Below, in pieces: positions 1 to 5,975 of a stretch of DNA of 6,847 nucleotides (within the stretch, counting starts at the first letter, position 1; each line of letters starts with the position of its first letter). The notes under the pieces are model-generated. The model was given only the letters and a program-made list of their open reading frames with translations. It was not told the origin of the DNA and did no database searches. The DNA lies in contig JABDII010000186.1 in the NCBI GenBank assembly GCA_013003805.1, positions 1 to 6,847 of the forward strand, in the 5' to 3' direction. The stretch is from Gemmatimonadales bacterium. GTDB lineage: Bacteria > Gemmatimonadota > Gemmatimonadetes > Gemmatimonadales > GWC2-71-9. The translations under genes were made by a program, and so were the position numbers.

Positions 1-1
1 G

Positions 2-76
2 TATCGACGTCTGGGATTCTCGGTTGTCGAAGAGGGTGACGCGCACCGGTTGATGGAGTGGACGGGTGACGACTGA
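2..76 (+). CDS. GNAT-family N-acetyltransferase, C-terminal end (partial)
   Basis: Only the last 24 codons lie in the window; the gene is open to the left edge and stops at TGA 74-76. The peptide contains YRRLGFSVV, then an acidic turn and HRLMEW. This is the usual ending of GNAT acetyltransferases: an aromatic residue, then a GF pair at the start of the last strand, then a final strand with a hydrophobic-Glu-Trp tail. GNAT enzymes move an acetyl group from acetyl-CoA to an amine; the substrate cannot be judged from this tail. The gene runs toward the minus-strand operon that ends at 113, with a GC-rich hairpin between them. The family call rests on a short motif, so it is moderate. Confidence 0.6.
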   Translation, partial: YRRLGFSVVEEGDAHRLMEWTGDD

Positions 77-79
77 CAC

Positions 80-105
80 CCGCCGCCCCCGACGCCAGGC
101 GGCGG
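80..105. terminator. GC-rich hairpin between convergent genes, possible bidirectional terminator
   Basis: CCGCCGCC (80-87) and GGCGGCGG (98-105) form perfect 8-bp arms around a 10-nt loop. The hairpin starts 4 nt after the stop of the GNAT fragment and lies 7 nt from the stop of the minus-strand DUF6916 gene. The position is ideal for ending both transcripts. There is no T-tract on either side, so it is not a textbook intrinsic terminator. Confidence 0.45.
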
Positions 106-112
106 ACTCGTC

Positions 113-436
113 CTACGGCTGGCTTTCCTTGAGTCTCGTGAAGATCGCCTGGTAAACGAACCCGTCTTCCGTCTGGCCGACCGGCACCAGGAAGATCGGG
201 AGCTCGCCGAGGGAGCCGTGGGCGATCTCGTACGTCCTCTGCGTCAGGAAGGGAGCGGACGGCCCCTTGAACAGGAGCGAGAACGCCTCGTCCGGCCGGT
301 TCTCGCCCCCGATCACGGTCGCCTCGGTGAGCTCGAGCTCCAGGCTCACCTCGTCGTCCACGCTCGCGCAAAACATCTCGCCCACGAGTGGCGCAAAGGT
401 CTCGATCCGGATCTCGCCGGTGAATCGCTCCGGCAT
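113..436 (-). CDS. DUF6916-type protein
   Basis: A 107-residue cytosolic-looking protein with no signal peptide or membrane segment. The order of motifs matches my recollection of DUF6916: an N-terminal F-x-P-L-V-G-E-M-F stretch (about residues 14-22), an acidic strand with LELELTEA, a central FSLLFKGP, then FLTQRTYEIAHGSLGELPIFLVPVG (given here only as a landmark order: QRTYEI, LGELPIF, LVPVG), ending with Y-x-A-I-F. The family's function is unknown; homologues are small beta-rich proteins. The ATG at 434-436 is preceded by AAGGAG with 8-nt spacing. It follows the 72-residue gene by 42 bp on the same strand, so the two are probably cotranscribed. I recall such genes near phage-tail-collar-type and GNAT genes; the GNAT end at the left edge fits, but that link is only an impression. 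Confidence 0.8.
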   Translation of the reverse strand: MPERFTGEIRIETFAPLVGEMFCASVDDEVSLELELTEATVIGGENRPDEAFSLLFKGPSAPFLTQRTYEIAHGSLGELPIFLVPVGQTEDGFVYQAIFTRLKESQP

Positions 437-478
437 GGGGCTCGCTCCTTGGCTGCAGGACGGGAAGATCCCGCGCCC

Positions 479-697
479 TCAGCCCTCGGCCGGCCCGGGC
501 GGATCGATGTGTTCGAAGTCCACGTGCTTGGACTTGAGGTTCTTGACGCTCGTGGAGGTCTGGCCCGGGTGGGTTTCCACGTCCTTGCCGGCCTTCCGGA
601 CCGTGACGTCGAACTTGGTGTCGTCACTCTCGTTCGGCTTGATGTACACCAGGACGTCATCGGCATGGCTCACAGCAAACGCTTTGTGGCGGGGCAT
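479..697 (-). CDS. Small hypothetical protein, 72 residues
   Basis: I do not recognise the family. The start MPRHKAFAV has an upstream GGAGGA with 5-nt spacing, which strongly supports translation from 697. The protein is hydrophilic and rich in Lys, Asp and Thr, with alternating patterns such as DVLVYIKP and KFDVTVRKAG that suggest a small beta fold. The C-terminal third is polar (KNLKSKHVDFEHIDPPGPAEG as a whole is charged and ends in a Pro/Gly tail). There is no signal peptide, membrane segment, Cys or obvious catalytic motif. It is the first gene of a probable two-gene operon with the DUF6916 gene, and its promoter should lie in the divergent region upstream of 697. Confidence 0.7.
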   Translation of the reverse strand: MPRHKAFAVSHADDVLVYIKPNESDDTKFDVTVRKAGKDVETHPGQTSTSVKNLKSKHVDFEHIDPPGPAEG

Positions 698-753
698 GGT
701 GGTCCTCCGTAGGTGACGGCGTTGGGACGCCGGAGTCTGCTCATCATTAATCT

Positions 754-772
754 ACCTGCGGTCGCGGCAGGT
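754..772. promoter_or_regulatory. Inverted repeat upstream of the minus-strand operon, possible operator
   Basis: ACCTGC (754-759) and GCAGGT (767-772) form perfect 6-bp arms around 7 nt. The dyad lies 57 bp upstream of the 72-residue gene's start. Beside it, at 741-752, is an A/T-rich patch that reads TAGATTAATGATGA on the minus strand and could hold a -10 element. No convincing -35 at proper spacing was found, so the promoter itself is not called. Confidence 0.25.
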
Positions 773-799
773 GCCACGTACAAAAGCACGCGGGTGATG

Positions 800-829
800 A
801 CTAGGGTTTACCCTAGTTCTAGGATAACG
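800..829. promoter_or_regulatory. CTAG-containing palindrome with an adjacent half-site, probable regulator binding site
   Basis: ACTAGGGT-TT-ACCCTAGT (800-817) is a perfect 8-2-8 palindrome. Directly after it, CTAGGATAACG (819-829) resembles the left half plus centre of the palindrome (CTAGGGTTTAC), offset by 18 bp, so a second, weaker site in the same orientation is possible. The site lies between divergent genes: 102 bp from the minus-strand start at 697 and 165 bp from the + strand start at 983. CTAG is rare in most bacterial DNA and occurs three times within 22 bp here. The 2-bp centre and short arms resemble sites bound by dimers of NarL/FixJ-type regulators, but the regulator is unknown. 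A shorter dyad, ATTCA-ATC-TGAAT (880-892), lies nearer the cytochrome gene. Confidence 0.5.
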
Positions 830-982
830 TCTCAGCTTCGAGGGTTCCCCCTTCTTCCCACGCTGTGCACCGTCCGTACATTCAATCTGAATGACTTGTC
901 TCTCCCAGCCTCGCCGTGCCGACGCTCGCCAAAGGGCGCGGCGACCTAACCGTGGCATGGCGCAATCTGGAGATCCCTAAGC

Positions 983-3900
983 ATGCCTACCTTTCTCGGC
1001 CGTTTCCTGATTCCGTCGGGGTTACTGGTTGCCGGCCTCGCACCCATCGGTGCCATCGGTCCACGCCCAGACTGTCGCTCGATCAAGATCGGCGGGAGCC
1101 TTCCCCTGCCGTGCTCGATGCCGCTCGCGGATTACGAGCGAGTGTTGTACCCGTGGTTGAACAACCGGGCATATGCCGAGCTTGGCTGGGTCAAGGACAT
1201 GCATGTGCGGGACACCGGGCCTTACCTCCTTGGCACGTACTACGGCACCCACCCCGCCGTGCGCATCTACTACTCGCCCGAGGTCAGCACGTGGCTGGAA
1301 AACAACCGTCAGGGCGCCTTGCCGGACGGTGCCATGATCGTGAAGGAAATGTTCAACCCACCCGCTGCTCGCTACGAACAGCTCCGCAACACGACGTACC
1401 GAGATGATTCGGTCGGTTTCGAGACCATGCTCGAAGGAGCATTGAGCAGTTGGGCGATCATGATTCGAGACAGTCAAACCCGGGACGGCTGGTTCTGGGC
1501 CGGTGGAACCCGGGTTGAGAAGGCTGGCAAGACGCCGGAGCAGGTGACCGAGGAAATCGCCGCGACGCTGGACAACAATGAGTATCCGTTCAACTACCGC
1601 GGTTCTGCATTTGGGTTATCCGGATGTCTGCGTTGCCATTCATCTGCCGAAAGTGAGTACACGTTTTCCTCGTTGGACAACATCACTGGAAAGGAACTCC
1701 GTTTTCGAGTCGACAACTCGTGGGACACGACGCTCCCGGACGTGCAACGGCCAGCTGCAGGCGTAGATAAGGCGACGTTGTTCCTGAACGCCTATCACGG
1801 CAACCCGAGTGCCGCCACCAGGACGCCGGGCAACGAGCTGATTGCGACGGAGGCGCTCAGTTCACCAAACCCGGAGTTCACGAAATACTTCACGCTCGAG
1901 GGGAACGCCCCAGTCGGCCACGCCCAGGTCAAGACGTTCCCTGGACAGTGGGCCGATCACGTACCGGCGAGTCCTGACGGCGCCGAGCAATTCATCACGT
2001 CCGACAATTGCATGTCGTGCCACGGCGGGCTGGGTGGTTCGCCGTCCCTGATTACCATGTTTCTGAAGACCGGTCCGGCCTACGGCGACGGATACAACAT
2101 CTCGCCGTTTGGCGAGTGGCGCTGGTCGCCGATGGGATTGGCCGGCCGGGATCCGGCCTTCTTCGCTCAGTTGGCGAGCGAGAAAGCAATCTTGGAGAAC
2201 GACTTCAGGAAGTTTCCCGAGCGTTTTGGCAACAATCGCGAAAAGCTCGAGGCGGCCCTCAACGCGGTCGTCAACACCTGTCTCAGCTGTCATGGTGCTA
2301 TGGGCCAGCGCCAGCTCCTGATCGATGCGCTGGACGATCCGAGCCTGAACCCGAATTTCAAGACCTCGTACGTCTACACCCACTCGGCGCTCACGAGGGA
2401 GGAAGAGAACCAGCCGGAGTATCAATACCACAAGTATGGCGACCTGGCACGCGAAGGGATCAGCTGCACGATTTGCCACCATATCGATCCGCCCACTCAG
2501 TGGATGCCCGGTATGTCGGAGCAAGCCAAACTGGAGCTGTTCCTCGTGAACTCGACTACCGGACAGTTCCCATACAGCCCACGCGGCGAAATCAGCGGCC
2601 CGTTTGACGACGTGAAAGTAATCCCGATGGAGAACGCGCTTGGGGTCACTCCAGTGGCCAACCCCTACATCCGGGACTCGAGGATGTGCGGGACGTGCCA
2701 CACGATCAACCTACCGAATGTCGATTCGAGGAAATTCGAGTTTCCCGTGCTCGACTCGACTGCCAAAATCCAAGCACAGCGGTTGAAAGAGCAATATCAG
2801 GTCGACTACGCCGAGGTGCTAACGGCGTTCCCGCACAGTATCGAGCAGGCCACGTTTCTGGAGTGGCAGAACAGCGCCTTCGCGACGGATGAGAAAGCGT
2901 TCAGAAGCTGTCAAGATTGCCACATGCCCGGGAGTTTCAAGAGCCTGGATGGCACGATCGATATCCCTCAGCTGGCGACCCAAATCGCCACGATCCAAGA
3001 CGTGCAGTATCCGGAAGTCGATCACGAGCTGCCGGCCGAAGACATCACGATCCCTGTCCGCCAGGACTATCGCCGACATGAAATGGTAGGTCTCAATGCA
3101 TTCTTGCTCGAGATGTTCGACCAATTCGATCCGATCCTCGGCGTGGCGAAAATGGACTACATGACGTCCGCCACCACCGGCAACCAGCTGGCGATCCAGA
3201 ACATTGTGCGCCAAGCGAACCATGAGACCATCGATCTGGCGGTTGAGATCGTTTCCGCGGAAGGAAACCAGCTCACCGCTGATGTCACGGTCACAAACCT
3301 CGTCGGCCACCGCTTCCCGAGTGGTGTCGGGTTCCGCCGGACGTGGATCGAGTTCCTGGTGTTGGACGATGCCAAGGACGGCGAAGTCGTCTGGGCATCG
3401 GGGCGGACCAACTCGGTGGGGCTCATCGTTGACGGGGACGGAGAACCTCTGCCAACGGAGTTCTTTCAAGGGAATAGATGGCAACCCCACTTCCATGGAA
3501 TCCCCGAGAGAGATAGTGAAGAGCCGACCACACGTCCGGTCCGGACGGAGAGCGACGTCCAGATTTACGAAGAGGTGGTGCTCGATGGACAGGACAGCGT
3601 GACCTTCAGCTTCATCCACCGTGATAGCACGGTGAAGGACAACAGGCTGTTGCCGCGGGGGTGGAAAGAGTCGAGTGAGTTTGAGAGCGAGATACTCCGG
3701 CAATTCATGGAATCGACGGATCCCAAGGGCGTGGGAAGGGACCCGGACTATGAGAGCGTCCCGGCCTTCGCCGGGCAGGATGTGGTGCGGTATGTAGTCA
3801 CCCTGCCCGATGGAGTCGACTCGGACCATGTGACTGTCCAAGTCACGATGTATTACCAGGCTTTCGAGCCTTATTGGATGAAACGACGCTTCCAGCTATC

Positions 3901-4021
3901 GGGGGACTCTCCCGACACCCAGCGCCTCTACTTCCTCGCCAGCCACCTGAACACCAGGGGCACGGTCATCGAGGATTGGAAGCTGCCACTCGTCACCGTC
4001 TCGGCGTCGGTCCAGGAGTAG
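983..4021 (+). CDS. Exported hexahaem c-type cytochrome with N-terminal cytochrome P460-like domain
   Basis: The protein has 1012 residues. Residues 1-26 look like a signal peptide (one Arg, hydrophobic stretch LIPSGLLVAGLAPIGAIG), so it acts outside the cytoplasm; no other membrane segment is seen. Residues about 46-225 resemble cytochrome P460 (LPDG at 113-116, VKE at 120-122, WAIMIRDS at 157-164, DGWFW at 168-172, then CLRCH at 215-219). P460 enzymes oxidise hydroxylamine or bind NO; the cross-linking Lys of true P460s cannot be assigned by eye. Five more haem motifs follow: CMSCH 343, CLSCH 433, CTICH 495 (followed by His), CGTCH 569 and CQDCH 643 (followed by Met). WRWSPMGLAGRDP (379-391) is typical of large multihaem cytochromes. 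The last 260 residues are beta-rich with GHRFPSG (775-781), a domain often seen at the C-terminus of such proteins. GGAG at 969-972 supports the ATG at 983. No maturation or electron-transfer partner gene lies in the window. Family is sure; substrate is not. Confidence 0.9.
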   Translation: MPTFLGRFLIPSGLLVAGLAPIGAIGPRPDCRSIKIGGSLPLPCSMPLADYERVLYPWLNNRAYAELGWVKDMHVRDTGPYLLGTYYGTHPAVRIYYSPEVSTWLENNRQGALPDGAMIVKEMFNPPAARYEQLRNTTYRDDSVGFETMLEGALSSWAIMIRDSQTRDGWFWAGGTRVEKAGKTPEQVTEEIAATLDNNEYPFNYRGSAFGLSGCLRCHSSAESEYTFSSLDNITGKELRFRVDNSWDTTLPDVQRPAAGVDKATLFLNAYHGNPSAATRTPGNELIATEALSSPNPEFTKYFTLEGNAPVGHAQVKTFPGQWADHVPASPDGAEQFITSDNCMSCHGGLGGSPSLITMFLKTGPAYGDGYNISPFGEWRWSPMGLAGRDPAFFAQLASEKAILENDFRKFPERFGNNREKLEAALNAVVNTCLSCHGAMGQRQLLIDALDDPSLNPNFKTSYVYTHSALTREEENQPEYQYHKYGDLAREGISCTICHHIDPPTQWMPGMSEQAKLELFLVNSTTGQFPYSPRGEISGPFDDVKVIPMENALGVTPVANPYIRDSRMCGTCHTINLPNVDSRKFEFPVLDSTAKIQAQRLKEQYQVDYAEVLTAFPHSIEQATFLEWQNSAFATDEKAFRSCQDCHMPGSFKSLDGTIDIPQLATQIATIQDVQYPEVDHELPAEDITIPVRQDYRRHEMVGLNAFLLEMFDQFDPILGVAKMDYMTSATTGNQLAIQNIVRQANHETIDLAVEIVSAEGNQLTADVTVTNLVGHRFPSGVGFRRTWIEFLVLDDAKDGEVVWASGRTNSVGLIVDGDGEPLPTEFFQGNRWQPHFHGIPERDSEEPTTRPVRTESDVQIYEEVVLDGQDSVTFSFIHRDSTVKDNRLLPRGWKESSEFESEILRQFMESTDPKGVGRDPDYESVPAFAGQDVVRYVVTLPDGVDSDHVTVQVTMYYQAFEPYWMKRRFQLSGDSPDTQRLYFLASHLNTRGTVIEDWKLPLVTVSASVQE

Positions 4022-4167
4022 ACCGCCTCACCATCGAACGTGCACCGTGCCACCCTCAAGAAGTCACAAACTGGGGAACGCCCCCGTCGGTTAGCGAAGG
4101 CTCAGTGGCCCTCCAGGCCTTGGTCCTCGCCCTTGAACGGCACATCGGACCAAGTCTCGACGAGGGA

Positions 4168-4219
4168 GTAGTGGGTAGGAGTGAAGGAAGGTAGGGGGGC
4201 CCGGCAACCTACCCACTAC
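4168..4219. repeat. 12-bp inverted repeat overlapping the CTAC tract
   Basis: GTAGTGGGTAGG (4168-4179) and CCTACCCACTAC (4208-4219) are perfect reverse complements separated by 28 nt. The spacer is purine-rich on the + strand (GGAAGGTAGGGGGG within 4186-4199), and its GGTAGG can also pair with the CTACC units downstream. Several hairpin registers are therefore possible. It may act as a terminator-like structure for the cytochrome transcript 150 bp upstream, but no T-tract follows. Confidence 0.65.
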
Positions 4220-4253
4220 CTACCTACCTACCTACCTACCTACCTACCTACCT
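4216..4253 (+). repeat. Tetranucleotide tandem repeat (CTAC)9.5
   Basis: Nine uninterrupted CTAC units run from 4216 to 4251, followed by a partial CT; the pattern breaks at CTCTACG. The tract is non-coding and ends 109 bp upstream of the protease gene's ATG at 4363. Tetranucleotide tracts of this length are prone to slipped-strand change in copy number, and in other bacteria such tracts near promoters give phase variation. Here that role is only an inference; the distance to the start is larger than for a tract inside a core promoter. Confidence 0.95.
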
Positions 4254-4257
4254 CTAC

Positions 4258-4271
4258 GTCACCTTGGTGAC
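4258..4271. promoter_or_regulatory. Perfect 6-2-6 dyad, possible operator
   Basis: GTCACC-TT-GGTGAC is a perfect inverted repeat with a 2-nt centre. It starts 4 nt after the end of the CTAC tract and lies 91 bp upstream of the protease gene. It could be a dimeric regulator site or, less likely, a small hairpin; the loop is too short for a stable RNA stem-loop at full pairing. Confidence 0.3.
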
Positions 4272-4296
4272 AGCCGCCGGGCCTCGGAGAAGGGCA

Positions 4297-4326
4297 TTGC
4301 GGGCGGCGACCGGGCTGGTGTAATTC
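4297..4326 (+). promoter_or_regulatory. Weak sigma-70-like promoter candidate for the protease gene
   Basis: TTGCGG (4297-4302) and TAATTC (4321-4326) are 18 bp apart and lie 37 bp upstream of the start codon at 4363. The TAATTC hexamer is one of the few A/T-rich stretches in this gap. The match is poor and other sigma factors may be used. Confidence 0.2.
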
Positions 4327-4362
4327 AAGTAACGCACGGTGTGTCAGGAGGCAAGGCGACGG

Positions 4363-5919
4363 ATGGATCCCCAGCGATCTTCAGATACGATTCCGGTCAT
4401 CGCGCATCTCTCTGGCGCCCGGCGGGGAACCTCCGAGCGTCTGAGCGGAGCGGTCGTGTGGCTCGTGCTCGGCGATCAGAGCACGGTGTACGCGACGTCC
4501 GACGAGGCGCCCTCCTCGTACGATGCCGAGCTCAGTCGGCGCGGTCAGAGCTACGAACTTACCGCCGTGGCCGGCCGGGAGATCTGGGTGAATGGGGAGC
4601 GCACCGAACGTCTGGTCCTCGCGTCCGGCGACGTCATCGAGATCGGCAAGGGGGGTCCGGTCATCAGGTTCCGGCTCTATCCTCTCGAGAGGGGCACTGC
4701 GAAGTCGGTGGGCGAAGTGTTCAGCGACTGCTGGGCCTGCGCGCGCCACGAATCAGGGGGCGCCCTGCACCGCGCAGCTGTATTCCTCGCGGGCGTTCCC
4801 ATGGGGCTCGCCACCCAAACGTCCCGGAGCGTCCGGCTCAGCCTCCTCGCGGCTCTGATGCTTCTCGTTGCGGCAACGGTCGTGTTGGCCGGGCGGACCG
4901 TGCTGCTCGAGCGCCGCCTCGCTGAAGAGCAGGCCCAAGTAAGCGCGATGGCCGCACTCTTGGAGAAGTCGCGCGACAACCCGGCGAGTGAAGCCGAGCT
5001 CAAGCGGATGCTGGCCGAGGTGCGCGATAGCATGACCGCCGCGACAGAGCGCCTCGGCGCCCTCGAACAACGCTCGGAGGCTCCGTCGCGCGTCATCGCC
5101 GCGGCCACGCGCGCGACGGTGCTGTTGCTGGGCTCGTACGGCTTCGTGGACTCCGCCTCTGGAGACTCCCTTCGCATCACGCTGGCCCCAGGGGCAACGC
5201 CGATCCCGGGACCCAATGGTGACCCACCGCCGGTCACACCGGAAAGACCGGGCCCCGTCTTCGAGGTGCGATACACGGGCACCGGGTTCATCGCGAGCAG
5301 TAACGGGTTGATCCTCACCAACCGGCATGTGGCGGTGCCGTGGGAGTTCGATGAGGCGGCCGCCGGCATCATCGCACAGGGCTTCACGCCCGTGATGCGA
5401 CGGTTCATTGCCTACATGCCGGGTGTCGAGAAACCGTTTGACGTCCAGACTGTGCGGGTAAGTGACGAAGCGGACCTCGCGCTGCTCCGCGGGAGTGCCG
5501 TCGCCGACTCGATCGTCGCCCTTCACCTGAGCATCGCCCCGGTTCACCCGGGACAAGAGGTCATCGTCCTGGGCTACCCACTCGGCATTCGGGCGCTCAT
5601 GGCGCGTACCGGTGCGACCTTCGTCCAGCAGCTTCTCAGCGAGGGCGATGTCGACTTCTGGACCGCGGCGGAACGGCTCTCGGCCAGGGGCTTCATCGCC
5701 CCCCTGGCGAGCCGCGGGATCATCGGTCAGGTAACCCCCCAAACCGTCGTCTATGACGCACAGACCACGCACGGTGGTAGCGGCGGCCCCGTACTCTCCA
5801 CCGCCGGCGAGGTGGTGGCGATCAACTCGGCCATACTCGCGGGGTTCGGGGGGTCGAACATTGGTGTTCCCGCCAAGCAGGCACGGCGGCTGCTCGTACT
5901 CGGCATAGCCTTCCCCTAA
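4363..5919 (+). CDS. FHA-like/transmembrane/trypsin-like serine protease (S1C, DegP-like)
   Basis: The protein has 518 residues. Residues 12-107 resemble an FHA domain; the C-terminal half is clear (WVNGE 75-79, LVLASGDVIEIG 84-95), but the GR and SxxH phosphothreonine-binding signatures are not, with SSYDAEL in the second position. A short segment follows with C123-x2-C126 and His129/His136. A membrane helix spans about 159-177, a coiled coil about 182-238, and a Pro-rich linker 275-299. The protease has His322 (TNRHV), Asp371 (EADLALL) and Ser473 (HGGSGGP), the complete chymotrypsin-type triad. The 102-residue distance from Asp to Ser is longer than in DegP, with an extra helical segment around FWTAAERLSARG. 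The protein ends just after the protease, without PDZ. Expected topology: FHA part in the cytoplasm, protease in the periplasm. I chose ATG 4363 with AGGAGG 11 nt upstream; GTG at 4339 would put that site inside the gene. Confidence 0.88.
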   Translation: MDPQRSSDTIPVIAHLSGARRGTSERLSGAVVWLVLGDQSTVYATSDEAPSSYDAELSRRGQSYELTAVAGREIWVNGERTERLVLASGDVIEIGKGGPVIRFRLYPLERGTAKSVGEVFSDCWACARHESGGALHRAAVFLAGVPMGLATQTSRSVRLSLLAALMLLVAATVVLAGRTVLLERRLAEEQAQVSAMAALLEKSRDNPASEAELKRMLAEVRDSMTAATERLGALEQRSEAPSRVIAAATRATVLLLGSYGFVDSASGDSLRITLAPGATPIPGPNGDPPPVTPERPGPVFEVRYTGTGFIASSNGLILTNRHVAVPWEFDEAAAGIIAQGFTPVMRRFIAYMPGVEKPFDVQTVRVSDEADLALLRGSAVADSIVALHLSIAPVHPGQEVIVLGYPLGIRALMARTGATFVQQLLSEGDVDFWTAAERLSARGFIAPLASRGIIGQVTPQTVVYDAQTTHGGSGGPVLSTAGEVVAINSAILAGFGGSNIGVPAKQARRLLVLGIAFP

Positions 5920-5975
5920 CGCACGGATTGGATGTGTGCCGGTCGAACCTGGCCTAGGCGAATTCGGGAGGACCC

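Larger units (their letters stand above)
4022..4362. other. 341-bp intergenic region with repeats
   Basis: No convincing gene is present on either strand. The first 140 bp carry no clear terminator for the cytochrome gene. From 4168 onward the region holds a 12-bp inverted repeat, a CTAC tetranucleotide tract, a 14-bp dyad and a weak promoter candidate, each listed separately. The last part holds the ribosome binding site AGGAGG (4346-4351) of the protease gene. Confidence 0.8.

Noticed and set aside
218..712. + strand open frames over the DUF6916 and 72-residue genes
   Set aside because: The minus-strand genes have ribosome binding sites and, for DUF6916, a family match. The + strand frames look like Arg/Gly/Leu-rich shadows.
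1862..2701. Long minus-strand open frame (279 codons) inside the cytochrome gene
   Set aside because: It lies wholly antisense to the six-haem cytochrome, has low-complexity Arg-rich composition and no family motif. It is a by-product of GC-rich codon use.
2819..3841. Minus-strand open frame of 340 codons within the cytochrome gene
   Set aside because: It is antisense to the C-terminal domain, with composition typical of a shadow frame (many Arg, His, Val, Asp) and no recognisable domain.
4102..4218. Minus-strand stretch that reads protein-like (SLVETWSDVPFKGEDQGLEGH in part) and ends at a stop at 4102-4104
   Set aside because: It has no start codon before the upstream in-frame stop inside the CTAC tract, and no family match. 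It might be a relic of a gene tail, but this cannot be supported.
4216..4253. CTAC tract considered as a CRISPR-like array
   Set aside because: The units are 4 bp and contiguous, with no spacers. It is a simple sequence repeat.
4339..4341. GTG as an alternative start of the protease gene
   Set aside because: AGGAGG at 4346-4351 would then lie inside the gene and no site precedes the GTG. ATG at 4363 fits that site better.
4753..5772. Minus-strand open frame of 339 codons within the protease gene
   Set aside because: It is antisense to the protease, which has an intact catalytic triad and a good ribosome binding site. The antisense frame has no motif.
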